A stretch of 64,000 bases of DNA from Xiphophorus maculatus (GCF_002775205.1 NC_036450.1:26066288-26130287); one strand, 5' to 3'; positions 12,486 to 31,441 are shown, counted from the stretch's first letter. The notes: generated from the letters alone by a model not told the origin. Numbers and translations: made by a program.

Positions 12486-13663
12486 TCACAAACTCCTAAA
12501 CTAATATCCAGAGCACATCAAGAGAGCGACTGGTCTTGGTAAGCTGGACTTCACTAGGTCTGGGTGGGTGGAGGACTGATCCACGCTGCAGCAAAGAAAG
12601 TCTTCCTTCCAGGAGATTTTCTCCAGTGGTGAGGTGGAACGGCAACAAAAGCTTTTATTTAATTTTTTTTTGTGTGTATCTTTACACAGCCGGCTGCAGC
12701 TTGATGTTCTCTCTAGAAAACAAAGTGAAACTGTAGCCAGGCAGCTGCTGCTGGCTGCCAGCTCACTGAAGATGATTATGCCATTTACCCATGAGTTTCA
12801 TCTACTGTGTGTGTAGGTGTGTGTGTGTGTGTGTGTCTTATAACAACATAGAGGACTGATTCTAATGTCTCCTGGTTCCAATTTGACAGCAGCTGAGAAG
12901 ACTTTGGACAGAAGATTGTTCTGCTCTGGCTGGGTTGCCCAATATCCTGCCTGCGAGCCCCAAACTTTAATTCTATGTGTAAAACTTTGCGGGGGGGCCT
13001 TGTAGTAATATTTTCATTATTTATGACAAGTGAAAATAGACCCTAGTAACTTCTTATGACATTTATGCAACTTTTCTCTGCCGCGAATGGAAAAAGTAGT
13101 AAAGGAAGGCAAAGATGGAAGAAATGCTTCCAGACATACAAGAAAAAAAACAACAAAAAATGACATTGTGTATCAGAAAGCAGTACCTTACATCTAAATC
13201 AGACATGGAGCTGGGTGTTAAAAGGTGACACACCTTTTAAAATACTGTTTCTGAGATGTATAAAAATAACACCAAGCTAAATCACTTCCAAATTCTGGCC
13301 ACCTTTAACGGGCCACGTCTCCAGAACAGTTCATCTGCTGGAGAGAACGACATAAAAAGTGGAAAGGTGCCACAACCTGTGTGCGTAAGTGTGAGCACTC
13401 TTAAACTAAAACTTTCATTTTCTGTTCATTTTTGATGTATTCTTGGTTTCGCTGCATATCTTTAAAATAAAAAAAAAATTATCTCCAACTCACTGTGGCA
13501 GAATGTCATTTTTTACTGCTTTTGGCAAAATGTGGACAACCCTCAGTATGTTTATTTTATTGTGTTTTTGTTTTACAAGACAGTGTGACTAACAAATGAT
13601 TTAGTCTTTAACTTGGATGGATCTAAAACCTGAGTACGTTTTTCATGTAGTAGCGCGTTTCCG

Positions 13664-13677
13664 CCACCAGAGGGCAT
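13664..13677 (+). promoter_or_regulatory. Candidate CTCF-binding motif
   Basis: CCACCAGAGGGCAT fits the vertebrate CTCF core CCASYAGRKGGCRS at 13 of 14 positions. Binding itself cannot be judged from sequence. Confidence 0.35.
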
Positions 13678-14799
13678 TCACTATCAGTTGGCAGATTGAG
13701 AGTCCACACAGTGGAGAGCAAGAAAAGATGCTACGAGGCAATAAAATCCATGGAAGTCGCCAGACGACCTTTTTATATAAAGTACAGTTTTACTAGCAGA
13801 AACCTGAAGTCTTTGTGTCATGTGATGCAGGTATTCACTGTTTGTGACTTCGAAGTTTGAGAGAGCGCAACAGTAAAGGAAAGATGTCTATGTGTTACGC
13901 CATGTTGTGAAGCAATAAAAATTCAGTGAAAATCAACGGACGTCCTATTTCCTCTTAGTGCAACGTCACTAGCAGACACCTAAAGGTTTTCTCCAACATT
14001 GTCTGCTGTTTGAAACAGATTTTACTTCGGCAAGAAGTTAATTTTGATCCTCATCTTGTTTGAAGAAGAAACACCATAACATCATCCAGGGCAGAGTTGT
14101 CCAGTGTTATTTTAAGGAAAGGCATGTAGAAAATGATTTTCACCTTCTAAATGAAATAAATGAAAAATGTTTTGATTGACTTTACAGCAATAAAACACTT
14201 CACATAATTGCTGATAGTGTTCTTCCATATGTATCCTGAGTGAGGTTGGAATGGCTCCTTGCCAATAATTGATCTAATTATTGGCATCTGAACTCCACTG
14301 ATGGAAAAACAGTCATCTTTCCAACATTCTTGTACGCTAGCTGATCACAGATCAATTTGTTTTCGGGACAGAGTTTGTTTGTTGTTGGCCAGTATTTTCT
14401 ATTTTTCCAACATAAATGTCTCAGTGGAATGAAGTTTAGACTTTTTGCTGACCATGTCTTTTAGCGGATCTGCCTTTGTTGAAGAAATGATTCAATGATC
14501 TTTGGTGGCAAGTTGCATTATGAGGTATGGTTCTGAGGAGAGCAAAGCCTATACAGTGTGCTATGTATAAAATAAAAAATATCTTACTAATTCCAAAAGA
14601 AATTAAATTTTACTTTACCTGAGACGTGAGAATTATATTTCATATAAAAATGACCACTATATTTGGCATTAACATACTTGTAACAAATATCTAGGCGGGG
14701 ACATCACAGCACAAGTATAACCCCAGGCAACAATAAAATTGTCTTTACATTCATGATTAACGCGGCACCAAAAAGGGAGAAAACACCATGGCAGATGTT

Positions 14800-15445
14800 C
14801 AAGCACTAAGTTTATTCTTTGTTAAAAACTGGGCAGAAATTATTTGTCACCCTCACAACTAAATTTGCTGTTATTGCTAAAAAATAGCGCACATAATTGT
14901 GACATGATATTTAATCAGAAACTATCAATTCAACTCTGCAGCGTCAACAATGATAATGAAGGAACTCTTTCCAACTGCTAGATTGAAGCTACACTTTACA
15001 TTTTTAGCCACACGATGGCACCAAAGACCACGGAACTGGAAAACTTGGACGCAATGAGCCCTTTTTCGATTTAGTCTTTACGATGATTTAAATGTGCATC
15101 ATCTAAGTTCAAGTTCAAGCAGCACAAATAGAGGAAGATATTCAAACAAGAGAAGTTTATGATTCAAAATTATTTGCTAAAAACAACAAAATGTTTTTTC
15201 AGCCTCAACTAATAAATTTGCAGAGTGACACCATAGCACGAGACAGAAGTGCAACACGTTACTTAAGCAGAAGGTGTCAATTCAACGCTGCAACATGCCA
15301 AGGATAATAATGAAAGGGCTATTTTCAATTTCTTGATTGAAGCTGCACTTCACTTTTTACCCACGCGATGGCACCAAAGACCCCGGAACACATACACTTG
15401 GGACTAACGCGTCCTATTTCGATACAATCCTTAAATGCTTAAAAG
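14800..15445. repeat. Diverged tandem duplication, unit about 350 bp
   Basis: The block 'gattgaagct.cactt' followed by 'cgatggcaccaaagacc' occurs at 14981 and again at 15335. Flanking text (aagtttat..., gtcaattcaac-ctgca) is shared in the same order. Two units with clear divergence. Confidence 0.6.
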
Positions 15446-16496
15446 GTTTTAATCAGCCACCACAGAGCTATTCTAACTAGATCCCCGATCTGTCAATGGG
15501 GAGAGTTAAAACTTTTCATAAAGTAGTTTGTTTGTTTGTTTGTTTGTTACCGCATAGTTACTACACAGTCATAAATTGATTGGCTGGCTGAAGATCAGGC
15601 TGGAAACCAGACAGCCAAATCTAGTGGTATCAGTCTGGATTTCCATGTCTCCGAAAAGCTAAGATCAAAAGAAAAACGAACAAAAACAAAAGGAAACAGT
15701 CAAAGAAATACACATCTAACCGTTCAGTTAAAACACATATTCTGGTTTTGATTGACTCCAATCCGCAACAAAATAGAGAAACTGTGAGTAGAACTAGGAA
15801 GTCAATCGCAGGAGAATAAATTTGCCTCTGTTCCCCGGGAACATGGTCCTGGTTCATTAGGACACATAATAAATTAGGAACGATACAGAGAAGACTAGCA
15901 TGGATGACACGCTTCAGTTCCTCCTTTTTCACTCTCAACCCTCGTGCGATCCTAACATTCTGTTTGTCCTACGGGTCAAAAATGACCCGCCCTAACAAAA
16001 GCCCCAAAATAAAGCAGATTCATTGAATTTTAAATCCAAAATCTATTTTGCATGATGAAACAATCTGTTCTTTATCAATTCAACTCGATTTAATTCATTT
16101 TTTATCATGTATTTTTCATGACCAAATGTTTATACACGAATTCTTCTTCTTTTTTTTTTACGGTTTACAAATCATGTTTCACAGATCCAACTGTGCAAAC
16201 TTACACACAAAGGCGCTTACACACATTACAAATTGAGTAATACACACACACAGGTCTTAACTATTGCCATAGTAAGGATTATTATTATTATCTGTAGTAG
16301 CGTGAGACTCCACTAATTGCCAGTCGTAGCCAAGTCTTGTGCTGACAAAATAAAATCGAGCGTATCTACTTCCGTCTATAATGAGGTGGGTGTTTCCAGC
16401 TCTGCCGGGGTTTCAACCAGGCTGCAGCTCCCAGCTGATCCCTCTTCATTAGATGATATTGGAAGTGGTGCTGCAAGCTCGACTGGAACACAGGAC

Positions 16497-19400
16497 ATGA
16501 TGCTTCAGCTCTTAGTGGCTCTAACTTTTGCTGCCTTTGTGAAGAATGGTAAGAAGTCACCCAGCCTTTAATCCTGTATTGTTGTAAATGTCTGTAGAAA
16601 GAACAACATGGTTCCTCAGTGCTTTTGAGAAAACCGTAAACTCCAGTTCTCTGGGGGAATTGGGTGTTATGATCCATGTTTTCCTTAGTCATTCTTCATT
16701 TATGGACGGTTGATAGTGTGACTTTTTTTTTCGCAGCGCCTCTGTTTGGCATCAAGATAGTACAACATGTGGCCCATCACCCAGAGACATTAGGAGGTAA
16801 AGTCACGTTGCCTGTGATTTCAGTTTCAGCTGACAGTTTGGTCGGTCTTGGGTAGAAAGAAAATAAAACGCCGTTTTCAAGACTTTCAAGAGTGTTTGCA
16901 TTGAGGCATTTCAAGCAACTAAAGGAGACAAAGAACCAAGATCAGAACTATGAGAAAAACTGTTGGAATGCTTTCAGAATAAATTTGATTTCCTTTTAAT
17001 TTTTAATTTTAAAAGGCACACTGACAAGGACATTGAAACTTCCCCTTTCAAGAAGCATGTCTTGCTTTTTCTAAAAATTAAATTTGTTCCTGAAAGTGGT
17101 CTTCCTTGATGCTCCCAGGTTGCAAGTCCTGAAGTATTTCAAAGGGGTAAATAATGGCAAAGATTGTATTGCAGAGCTGTAACCTTGGAGTATTTTTTCC
17201 CCTTAAAATCAAACTGTAAAATAATACATTTAACATGAATGTTTTCCCAGAGCTTTATTCTGATGACATGGGAGTGGTGGAGGGAGACATGATTGTATTG
17301 GTGAGTAAGGACAAGCAACACTTTGCTCTTTGATACTTGGGGTTTATTTACTCTGCAGTCCATTTTAAATTGGCAAAGTGTCAACTGCAAATTTTTTTCT
17401 TAAGAATTGATATGCCACCCCTCACAAGATGTCACCTAGGGCAGTTGCCCATGTCGCCCATATCAGAAACCACCACTGGTTAAAATAACTTGACTGAATA
17501 CCAAAATGAACTAGTGGTACTTTAATGCATATATAATTTTTTTTTTAAAGACCAAAACAGACATGGACAACACTTGCTTCTGATCAGTGTGAGTGTTGAC
17601 AGAGTAGGTAAGGCTCCAGGGTCAACTAAGCCTGGCTGTTGGCAAGATCTGGAGCAGGCTAGCTGCACAGGATCCATCACCATGGTAACTTATTTGTTGC
17701 CTTTTCCTTGAAACCAAATCGAGACCAACAAGCTCCAACAAGATCTAGTGAAACCCATCCATGCATTTATCTTTTGTTTAATTGATTGCTGCCTTCACAG
17801 GTCTGGTTTCCCTCCACCCTTCATTGCCTGACAATAAACTTGCTGAGTTGCATAGTTATACTTTACAATATTGTAAATCACATAGTCTTCAACACAGCAT
17901 ATGTCAAGGTTGATTTCCTTATCTCAACAGACCTCCCTGGATTTTTCCTCTAGAAAACCAACCGAACTCTTTCAAGCATCACAATGATTGATTTTGTCTG
18001 TCACACTTGGCTGCCTTTTGACAGACAGAATAGTTCAATCAACATGTGATACTGGAGGCTGTGGAACAGTTGAGACGCCACTCTAATCTAGCTACTACTG
18101 GGTACCGGCGCATCTCTACTTGGAATAGACTAGTCATCCTTTCAAGTGACCTACTATTGTCCCAAGATATTTGGTATATTTTCATAAAACAGTCTATTAA
18201 AATGCATGCGAGGCTGAATGTTTGCGTATGAATAGCCAAAAGTCACTTAATCATTTTCTTTCAAGTCCCCCCAAAAGTGCATATTGGCTTTATTTGGGTT
18301 TAAGAGTGTACATAAATGGTTTTGTCTTGTTTGTCATATGTGTTGCCCTGTGATGGACTGGTGACCTGTCCACTGTGTGCCCTGCCTTACCCCCTGATAG
18401 CCAGAGATAGGCACCAGTCCCCCTGGTGTCTCGCAATAGGAAAAAGCGGGTATAGAAATTGGATAAAAGTTTCGACCTCAGCATCCTGTCTACGTCAAAA
18501 CCAACTTTAAAACAATGTTGTCAACTGAACATCTGTAATATTTTTTTTGTACACCTGTATGTTGCTTTGCAGAAAAACAGGAATGCAGTGGGTAAATCTT
18601 GGCCAACTACAGACTTGGCATATGAGATCAGTCCAGACATAAGTAAGTAGTAAGTAAACTAGTTAGGACCACTCACAAAAAGCTTTAATTGAGTTTTTTT
18701 TTTTTTTAAGACAACAGAAAGAAGGATATCATGGCTGCCATGGCAATGGTGTCTGAGCACACCTGTATAACTTTCCACAGGAGAAACTCTGAGTCAAACT
18801 ATGTGCTCTTCCGTCCTGGTAAAGGGTATGTAGACTTTTCAACCAGGTTTGGACATGGATATGGTGCTTCATGCAAGGTTTTAGCTAATTCATTTAACAT
18901 GCCTCGCCCACCAGAACACATGCTCAACCCAGCCTGAACCCAACTCAGGAGAGAGTTGGGTTCAGAATGATTGTGTCTAATAACATGTCTGTGTGTTATC
19001 TGTCGCCCCTTAGCTGTGCTTCAAACGTGGGCTTTTTCAAAGGCAAGCAGTCTGTGTATGTTGCGCCACCATGCAAAGTGGGAAACATTGCTCATGAGAT
19101 CCTTCACACTCTTGGCTTTGAGCACGAACACACCAGGTTGGACCGGGATGGCTTTATCGAAATTATCAAGAGTAACATCATCAAAGGTAATGTGACAACA
19201 TTTACATTCCTTCTGAATCCAACAAATACACAGTGTTCCAAATTATTATGCAAATTGGATTCAAGTCTCATAAAGATTTTTTTTTTGTTGTGCTATTAAA
19301 TTTCTTTTGTATCTCAGGGCTCTTTGAATCACTATAATTAATTTCAGAGAGCTGGTTGATTAGTTTGTCTGGTGAGCTCAATTAAAGGAAATCTGCTTAA

Positions 19401-22400
19401 GAAGGATGTTCCACATTATTAAACAGGCCACAGGTTTCAAGCAATATGGGAAAGAGAAAGAATCTCTCTGCTGACGAAAATCATCAGATAGTGTAGTGCC
19501 TTATGACAAGGCATTAGATATTTAACGAAAACTGAAGCGTTACTGTACTGTGAAGAGATTTGTGGCTGATTCAGAACGAAGATGGGTTTGTACAGATAAA
19601 GGCAGAATGAGGAAGACAAATTAATTGGATTTAAAGAGCAGCTGTTAAAATGCCTTTACAAAGCAGCAAACAGTTTTTTGAAGCTGCTGGTGTCTCTGGA
19701 ACCTCAAGGTGGAGGATCCTCCAGAGCAGGGGTGGGCACTCCTGGTCCTCGAGGGCCGGTGTCCTGCAACTTTTAGATGCATCTCTACTTCAACACACCT
19801 GAGTCAAATAATGAGGTCGTTAACAAGACTCTGGAGAACTTGACTGCACTTAGGAGGAGATTCAGCTGTTGGATTCAGGTGTGTTGGACCAGGGAGACAT
19901 CTAAGAGTTGCAGGACACCGGCCCTCGAGGACCAGGAGTGCCCACCCCTGCTCCAGAGGCCTGTTGTGTACTATTTGCCCACCCCTAACCAGAGCTCACA
20001 AGCAGAAACAGTTATAGTGGGCCCAGCTGTACATGAAGATTAATTTTCAAACAGACTTGTTCACTGATGACTGCTGTGCAGCCCTGGATGGTCCAGATGG
20101 ACGCAGTAGTGGATCGGTGGTGGATGGCCACCATGTCCTAACGTGACGCCAGCAAGGAGGTGGTGGAGTCATTTTTTAGGCCGAACTCATGTGGAGAGAA
20201 TCATTGGTCAGTCGGTTCAGAGTCCATGGAGGTGTGAAAATGACCTCAGCAAAGTATATGGACTTGCTGACTGATCACTTTCTTTCATGATTCAAAAAGA
20301 AAAGCTGTACCTTCCGTAGCAAAATCATCTTCATGCATAACAATGAATGCTGTAAGGAATACCACTGTGTCATTGGCTGCTATGGGCATGAAAGGGGATA
20401 AACTCATGGTGTGGTCACCATCCTCCTCTGACCTCTGACCTCAACCCTACTGAGAACCTTTGGAGTTTCCTCAAGCAGAAGATCTGAGGGTGGAATGCAG
20501 TTCATATCAACCAGCAGCTCTAGGAAGGTTTTCTGACATCCTGCAGAGAAATTCAAGCAGAAACTTTCCACAAACTCACAAGTTCAATGGATCAAGAATT
20601 GTGCTGTGATATCAAAGAAGGTCCTATGTTAACATGTAACTTGGTCTGTTATGATGTTTTTGATTGAAATAGCTTTTGATTTTAGTACATGTGACCAGTT
20701 AATGCTGCACATTCACAGAATGACCTTTTGCAGTTCTTTATAATCCATAAAATGTTTGGAAAACTCATAAGTTTTCCAAATCAGCTGTCTAGAATTCAAA
20801 ATAGACAGATGTTTTGTCAGTAATGTGTTATCTCTATAATATCCCCCTGTGTTTCCTTATGTTAAAAGAAAACATAATTCAGAAATTTAAAATCAAAAAA
20901 CAATTTGATTTGACATCAACCCACCCTTCTACAATTTCCATGAAGTTGCATGCTCTGTGTAAGCAAATTATTCTACATAAGAGCATACTACCAAAAGTTA
21001 GTTTATATACCCAACTTGAACCAAGAATCTTAATTAACATCAATGTAAAGAATATGCTTACCAAACCCATAAAAATATCAGACTTATTCCCACATATCCC
21101 ATTTAAATCCACCCCAATTTCATACCTCAATTTCAAGTATGTCCAATTAAAACAAATCACAAGCAACATTTCCAACAACAATATTTCTATTGTCGTCAGA
21201 AATATTGTCCAGTGACTCTTGTCCTTATACCTGTTGATGTTTTCCAGCTAAAAATTGTTCCTTGGAGGCCAAATGTTTCATCATCATAAACAATTAAAAA
21301 TCTGAATTTGGATTGCTTTCCTAGAAAAAGCATTCATTCATTCATTCATTCATTCATTCATTCATTCATTCTAATCCCTCAAATTAGAAATGATCAATTT
21401 AGACAGAGGAGCTAAAAATAAATGTGGAAATTCCTCTGAGACTAAGGTTTTGTAGTTCTGTAACGTGTCATTGCCTCCAAATCAAATGGTTTGGTGGACT
21501 TGGATTTATGTATTAATTCAAATCAATTAAGAATTTCAGGCACAGATATGTTGGGATCCAATTGTTTTCCAATCTGTTTGTGTTTGACATAATCAATGTC
21601 ACATCCAGCATACCAGTTATAAAATTTCATCATGTCCAATTTGTTCCTGCACACCAAGGCACTCATGCTCTATAAAGCAGCAATTCGTTTAGTTAGTAAG
21701 TTAGTTTTAGTAAAAATAAAATTAAAAAATCCAAACTGGATGAGACAGTCTCTTAATTAAAATGAAAATTCTATCTACTTTAAGCCAATCCTGAGTTCTG
21801 CTTGCTCCTGTTCAATTATTTTTCCCAGTAAGTATTTATTGGGAAGAGATACCTAAAGGTCATTGCTGATTTCTTTGCTTCTCTTTTGGGGCAATCCCAC
21901 TGATTAAAGTATTTATTACAACGGTTGCATGTCTGAGAAGGAATATTTAGAAACTTAATTTCACTGTGATTGAACATGTTGAGAGGAAGAACAATGGCTT
22001 CATCTGCACTTTAGGCATTTAGCACTGAATGCTCCTTTCCTGCAGAGCCACCACTGATCATATAGCAGTATGTGGTTTGAGGTGATCCGTTTTCTGTCTG
22101 ACTGTTTCAGGTAAGGAGAACAACTTCCAAAAGATTGGTGGGCGAACTTTTGACATTCCGTACGACTACACTTCCATACTGCACTATGGACGGTAAGGTA
22201 GTTTAAAAAAAAAAAAAAAGTTAAATGTAATTTTGTTTTGTAAAGATTACTGTTCATTTGTCAGGACTTTCTTTACATCAAACGGAAAACCCACCATCAT
22301 CCCAAAGAAAAACGTAAAGGACATGGGACAGAGGCGTAGACTGACGGAGACGGACATACAGAAAATCATTCATGTCTATAACTGTGGTACGTACCGATGT

Positions 22401-22964
22401 GGACCTGCTGTCCAGGTGAACTGCGGCTGTGTGTTTGTGTGTGTAAAATGTAAAGGAGTGACTGCGTCTCTAGCCTTCAGACATTGGATGGTGGACTTTA
22501 CATTAAAAAAAAAATCAAATTTAAGATCATCATTGGTCATGTTGCGTCACGTGTGAATAAACGTAGGGTTGAGTCAGAAATATTTTGCAGCCAGTAAAAA
22601 ACGACTGTCTATGGTTTATACAACAGAGTAATCATAAATGTACCTTCAAATCTTGACGGAGTTCCTTTGTTTTTAAAAAGGTCCTGGTAAAAAGGGAGGT
22701 TGTCGATTAAACAGGGGCTGCAACAGACTGTTGCTGTGGCAACCTGCAGAAACTTATAAATCTCAATCAGAAACGGATTTCTCCATAAAGCATGAAAGGT
22801 TTATTCTATTACTTTCTGCCTTATTATTTTTGCCGCTCAACAATTCAAATTATACTCTGAAATTTTGAGCAAAGGTTTTTGTGGAAACTCAACTGAACAA
22901 AGAACTTGGTTTTCTTTTTTTCTTCCTAGATTCTCTCACATCAAATGCCACAGTGGGAAGCTGA
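16497..22964 (+). CDS. Astacin-family secreted metalloprotease (M12A), complete
   Basis: Nine exons: 16497-16548, 16737-16796, 17251-17300, 18573-18642, 18711-18825, 19014-19186, 22111-22192, 22265-22386, 22930-22964; 252 aa, every join in phase. A signal peptide comes first (MMLQLLVALTFAAF). A short propeptide follows, with VEGD at 47-50, the place of the family's FxGD aspartate switch. The activation site is R57/NAV. The zinc site HEILHTLGFEHE lies at 143-154. The Met-turn reads SILHYG (195-200), with Leu where metzincins have Met. The mature part has four cysteines and ends VYNC plus eleven residues. No CUB, EGF or MAM domain, so it is like the simple fish astacins (hatching-enzyme and nephrosin types) but lacks the extra cysteine pair of six-Cys astacins. 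Orthology to a named gene is not settled. Either ATG (16497 or 16500) could start it. Confidence 0.87.
17301..18572. other. Astacin gene intron 3
   Basis: Non-coding, 1.3 kb. It holds a plus-strand 3'-end fragment of the tRNA-type SINE at about 18340-18465 (ccctgtgatggactggtgacctgtcc... agccagagataggcacc...). Confidence 0.55.
18340..18465 (+). mobile_element. SINE 3'-end fragment
   Basis: Same text as the 3' halves of the copies at 24136 and 38200 (tgttgccctgtga.. gactgg.. gacctgtcc, gataggcaccag), but without the tRNA-like head. Confidence 0.6.
19231..20800 (+). mobile_element. Tc1/mariner-like transposon relic in astacin intron 6
   Basis: Opens with cagtgttccaaattattatg, the start of a familiar fish Tc1-like terminal repeat. 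Broken transposase reading follows, including (at about 20440) DLNP-TENLW-FLKQK, the glutamate end of the DDE catalytic triad, and GPDGRSSGS-like text near 20090. Frames carry several stops. The right terminal repeat is not intact, so the end near 20800 is approximate. Interrupted by a MITE at 19727-19950. Confidence 0.7.
19727..19950. mobile_element. hAT-type MITE, 224 bp, with exact 8-bp target duplication
   Basis: The left end caggggtgggcactcctgg is the reverse complement of the right end; the terminal inverted repeats extend about 50 bp with few mismatches. Flanked by ctccagag at 19719-19726 and 19951-19958. An 8-bp duplication fits the hAT superfamily. Confidence 0.9.
20801..22110. other. 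Rest of astacin intron 6
   Basis: Very AT-rich. An open frame of 133 codons (20814-21215) has an open partner of 100 codons on the other strand and looks fortuitous. A (CATT)10 run is at 21331-21370. Confidence 0.5.
21331..21370. repeat. (CATT)n microsatellite
   Basis: Ten uninterrupted CATT units. Confidence 0.97.
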
Positions 22965-24600
22965 ATTCCTCTTTTTCCACCACTGCCTCCTGGAAGCCCA
23001 TGGAAACCATCAGAGGTGTTGGAAATATTAATTTAATTATGCTAGTTGTAATGATGTTTAAGCTTTAGCGCATGTTGAAATATTACATTGATAATAATTG
23101 TTTTGAGTAGGCCTCAGTTTAGCTTACATTTAGACTCGTAGTTTAATCAATACATAACTTAATCAGTAGAATTTTTTTCTTAAATGAGCATGATTTGATT
23201 CAAATGAGTCTAATCAGTAGTTTTTTATATTCATAGTCTTAAGAAGTATATGTCATTCATCTGAAATGGTTTAGTTCATTATAAACCAAAGGAGTTGAAA
23301 ACTAATCAGAAAATATTGAATGTAACAGATGTTTTGGTATTGAAACTGTTCATGTCTGTTTTGTAAGAGTGTGAAGATATTATATGAAAGTTGTGGTAAT
23401 TTTTATAATCAAAATCTGCTGTTTGATGTGCTGGGTCAGAGGTCAGGAGATCTCTGTGTGGTTCAGGAACCAGTTTGAAGGGATGAAAAACACAGATGGC
23501 CGATAAACTTTGGTCTCGCTTCCTTGAGTAAAATGTTTCTGTATGAAATGAACACATCTACTGTTGGTGCCCTGGGAAAGTAAGCAGGGAGGACAGCTTG
23601 GACAGTGGATAGATTCATCCCTTGGTCTTGGTAACGCCTGCATGGCGTGCAAACAGCAACACGTCATTATGGGCTGTTTGAGTCCACCTCTAAACTGTAT
23701 GTTAGAACGCATCAGACAGGAGAAACACACATTGATATAAAAGTAATTGAGCTATAACAGCTGGTCAGATCAGTGGGGTGGAACTGTCTTCACTGCCACA
23801 CTGGTCTCCGAAGGCGCTTCTTTGTATTTTTTTATTTTTCTAAGGTAATTTCTTCTTTGTGGCTTTAGTTTCTGCTGATTATGTTGAGATGTTGATGTGA
23901 TTTTATGCATTTGATTGTTTGAATAAATTCTGGTTGATTGTGAAGTTGAACATTGTTGTCCTTGTGGTTTCACTTTTACACACGACATTAATGGACCTGA
24001 TGAGACGAGAAAACGAGCAACAGGTAGCAATTATCTCGCTTTCTCAACAGGGGCGGTGGCAGCAGCAGGGAACACACAACCTTCACTGATCAGCATTTTT
24101 CCTTTTTAAAAAAATAAAGGATTGCAACCTGGATATGGGGCTGCACAGTTGGTAGAGCTGTTGCCTTGCAGCAAGAAGGTTCGATTCCCAGCCTGGGGTC
24201 TCCCTGTGCATGTGTGGGTTCTCTCAGGGTACTCCAGCTTCCTCCCACAGTCCAAAAGCATGACTGTTGGGTAAATTGGTCTCTCTAAATTCTCCCTCTG
24301 TGTGTGTGTGTGTGTGTGGTCTCTCTGTGTTGCCCTGTGACAGACTGGGTGACCCCACCTCTCGCCCGGAAAATTAGCTGGAGATAGACACCAGCACCTC
24401 CTGACCCCACTAGGGACAAGGGTGTACAGAAGATGGATGGATGGATGGAACCTTAAGTGATCGCTGCCCATGAGTGATCATGTCCTGTCACTGATTTAAT
24501 ACATTTTAAATGACAATTAAGTTGGGCTATTATTAAGTTATTAAGTTGGGACGATTTTTGCTTCAGTGTCATTAAAAATGTCTTTAGCAAGTTAGATTTC
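22965..24600. other. 3' flank of the astacin gene and intergenic region before wdr45
   Basis: No coding region recognised. Open frames on both strands at 23300-24030 have no recognisable features. A full SINE lies at 24136-24451. Confidence 0.5.
24136..24451 (+). mobile_element. tRNA-derived SINE, near full length
   Basis: The head ggggctgcacagttggtagagctg resembles a pol III A box, and ggttcgattcc a B box. The body has the usual cctcccacagtccaaaa and ccctgtgacagactgg blocks, and the tail is gatggatggatgg. Other copies: 38200-38550 (+), 27395-27600 (-), and fragments at 18340, 43250-43410 and 54000-54170. Confidence 0.8.
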
Positions 24601-24859
24601 TAGAATGCAGATTTGTCCTCCCGACCACACGGTGGCAGCGATGCTCCAAGAAACCGGCAGCAACAGAACAAAGCAGAGGAAGAGCAGCGGTTTGTTTGTT
24701 TACATCGGTGAAGCTAATGCTAATGACGCAGCTATAGTTCCAGCTACAGCGGCTGCCTCGCTCTACCTGTCGCCTGAAAGCTGGACACTGTAGCGGTCTG
24801 TGTCTCCTGTTCCGGTTTGTCCAGCGGTTGTGAATAAAGTGCGGAGGATTACAGCAGCC

Positions 24860-31162
<6,303 letters not shown>

Positions 31163-31441
31163 GAGGAAGGCAGAGGGACGAGGCTGACCTGTAGAGACCG
31201 CTGTGGTCTGGAGATGGAAAAGATCACCGCACACCAACCAACTCAGCTGCAGCCTGTTTTATCAAGAGCCGCGTTTTAATCAGTTGTATTTACAGTGTGC
31301 AGCCCAGTCGGTCAAATGCAGCCCAACTTACCTGGATGATGAGTAACACATAACTAATGTACAGGATTTATGGAAGCCGACAGTGGAGTCTGTCTAAAAT
31401 TAGAAATGTTTTATAAAAACTCTGTTTCTTTTATTGTAAGT

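Larger units (their letters stand above)
12490..16490. other. Intergenic region between zcchc9 and the astacin gene
   Basis: No gene recognised on either strand. Contents: a (GT)n run near 12810-12836, a candidate CTCF motif at 13664-13677, diverged tandem duplications at about 13676-13985 and 14800-15445, and a motif at 15937-15992 (caaccctcgtgcg... gggtcaaaaatgaccc) resembling the end of piggyBac-type fish MITEs. The 102-aa minus-strand frame at 15630-15938 looks fortuitous. Confidence 0.5.

Noticed and set aside
15630-15938. 102-codon minus-strand frame
   Set aside because: No known domain; low-complexity Phe/Leu tail from AT-rich repeats.
19777-20043. 88-codon frame
   Set aside because: Spans the MITE and its flank; not a gene.
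20814-21215. 133-codon open frame in astacin intron 6, with a long open frame on the other strand too
   Set aside because: Very AT-rich, no recognisable domain, overlaps an opposite open frame, lies next to a transposon relic; most likely fortuitous.
22865-23068. Longer reading frame through the last astacin exon
   Set aside because: The in-phase join from 22386 uses a different frame and stops at 22962-22964; the longer frame needs a phase break.
24136-24200. tRNA-like A and B boxes
   Set aside because: Part of a SINE head with a SINE body and tail; no cloverleaf or anticodon arm supports a functional tRNA. The same holds at 38200 and 54073.
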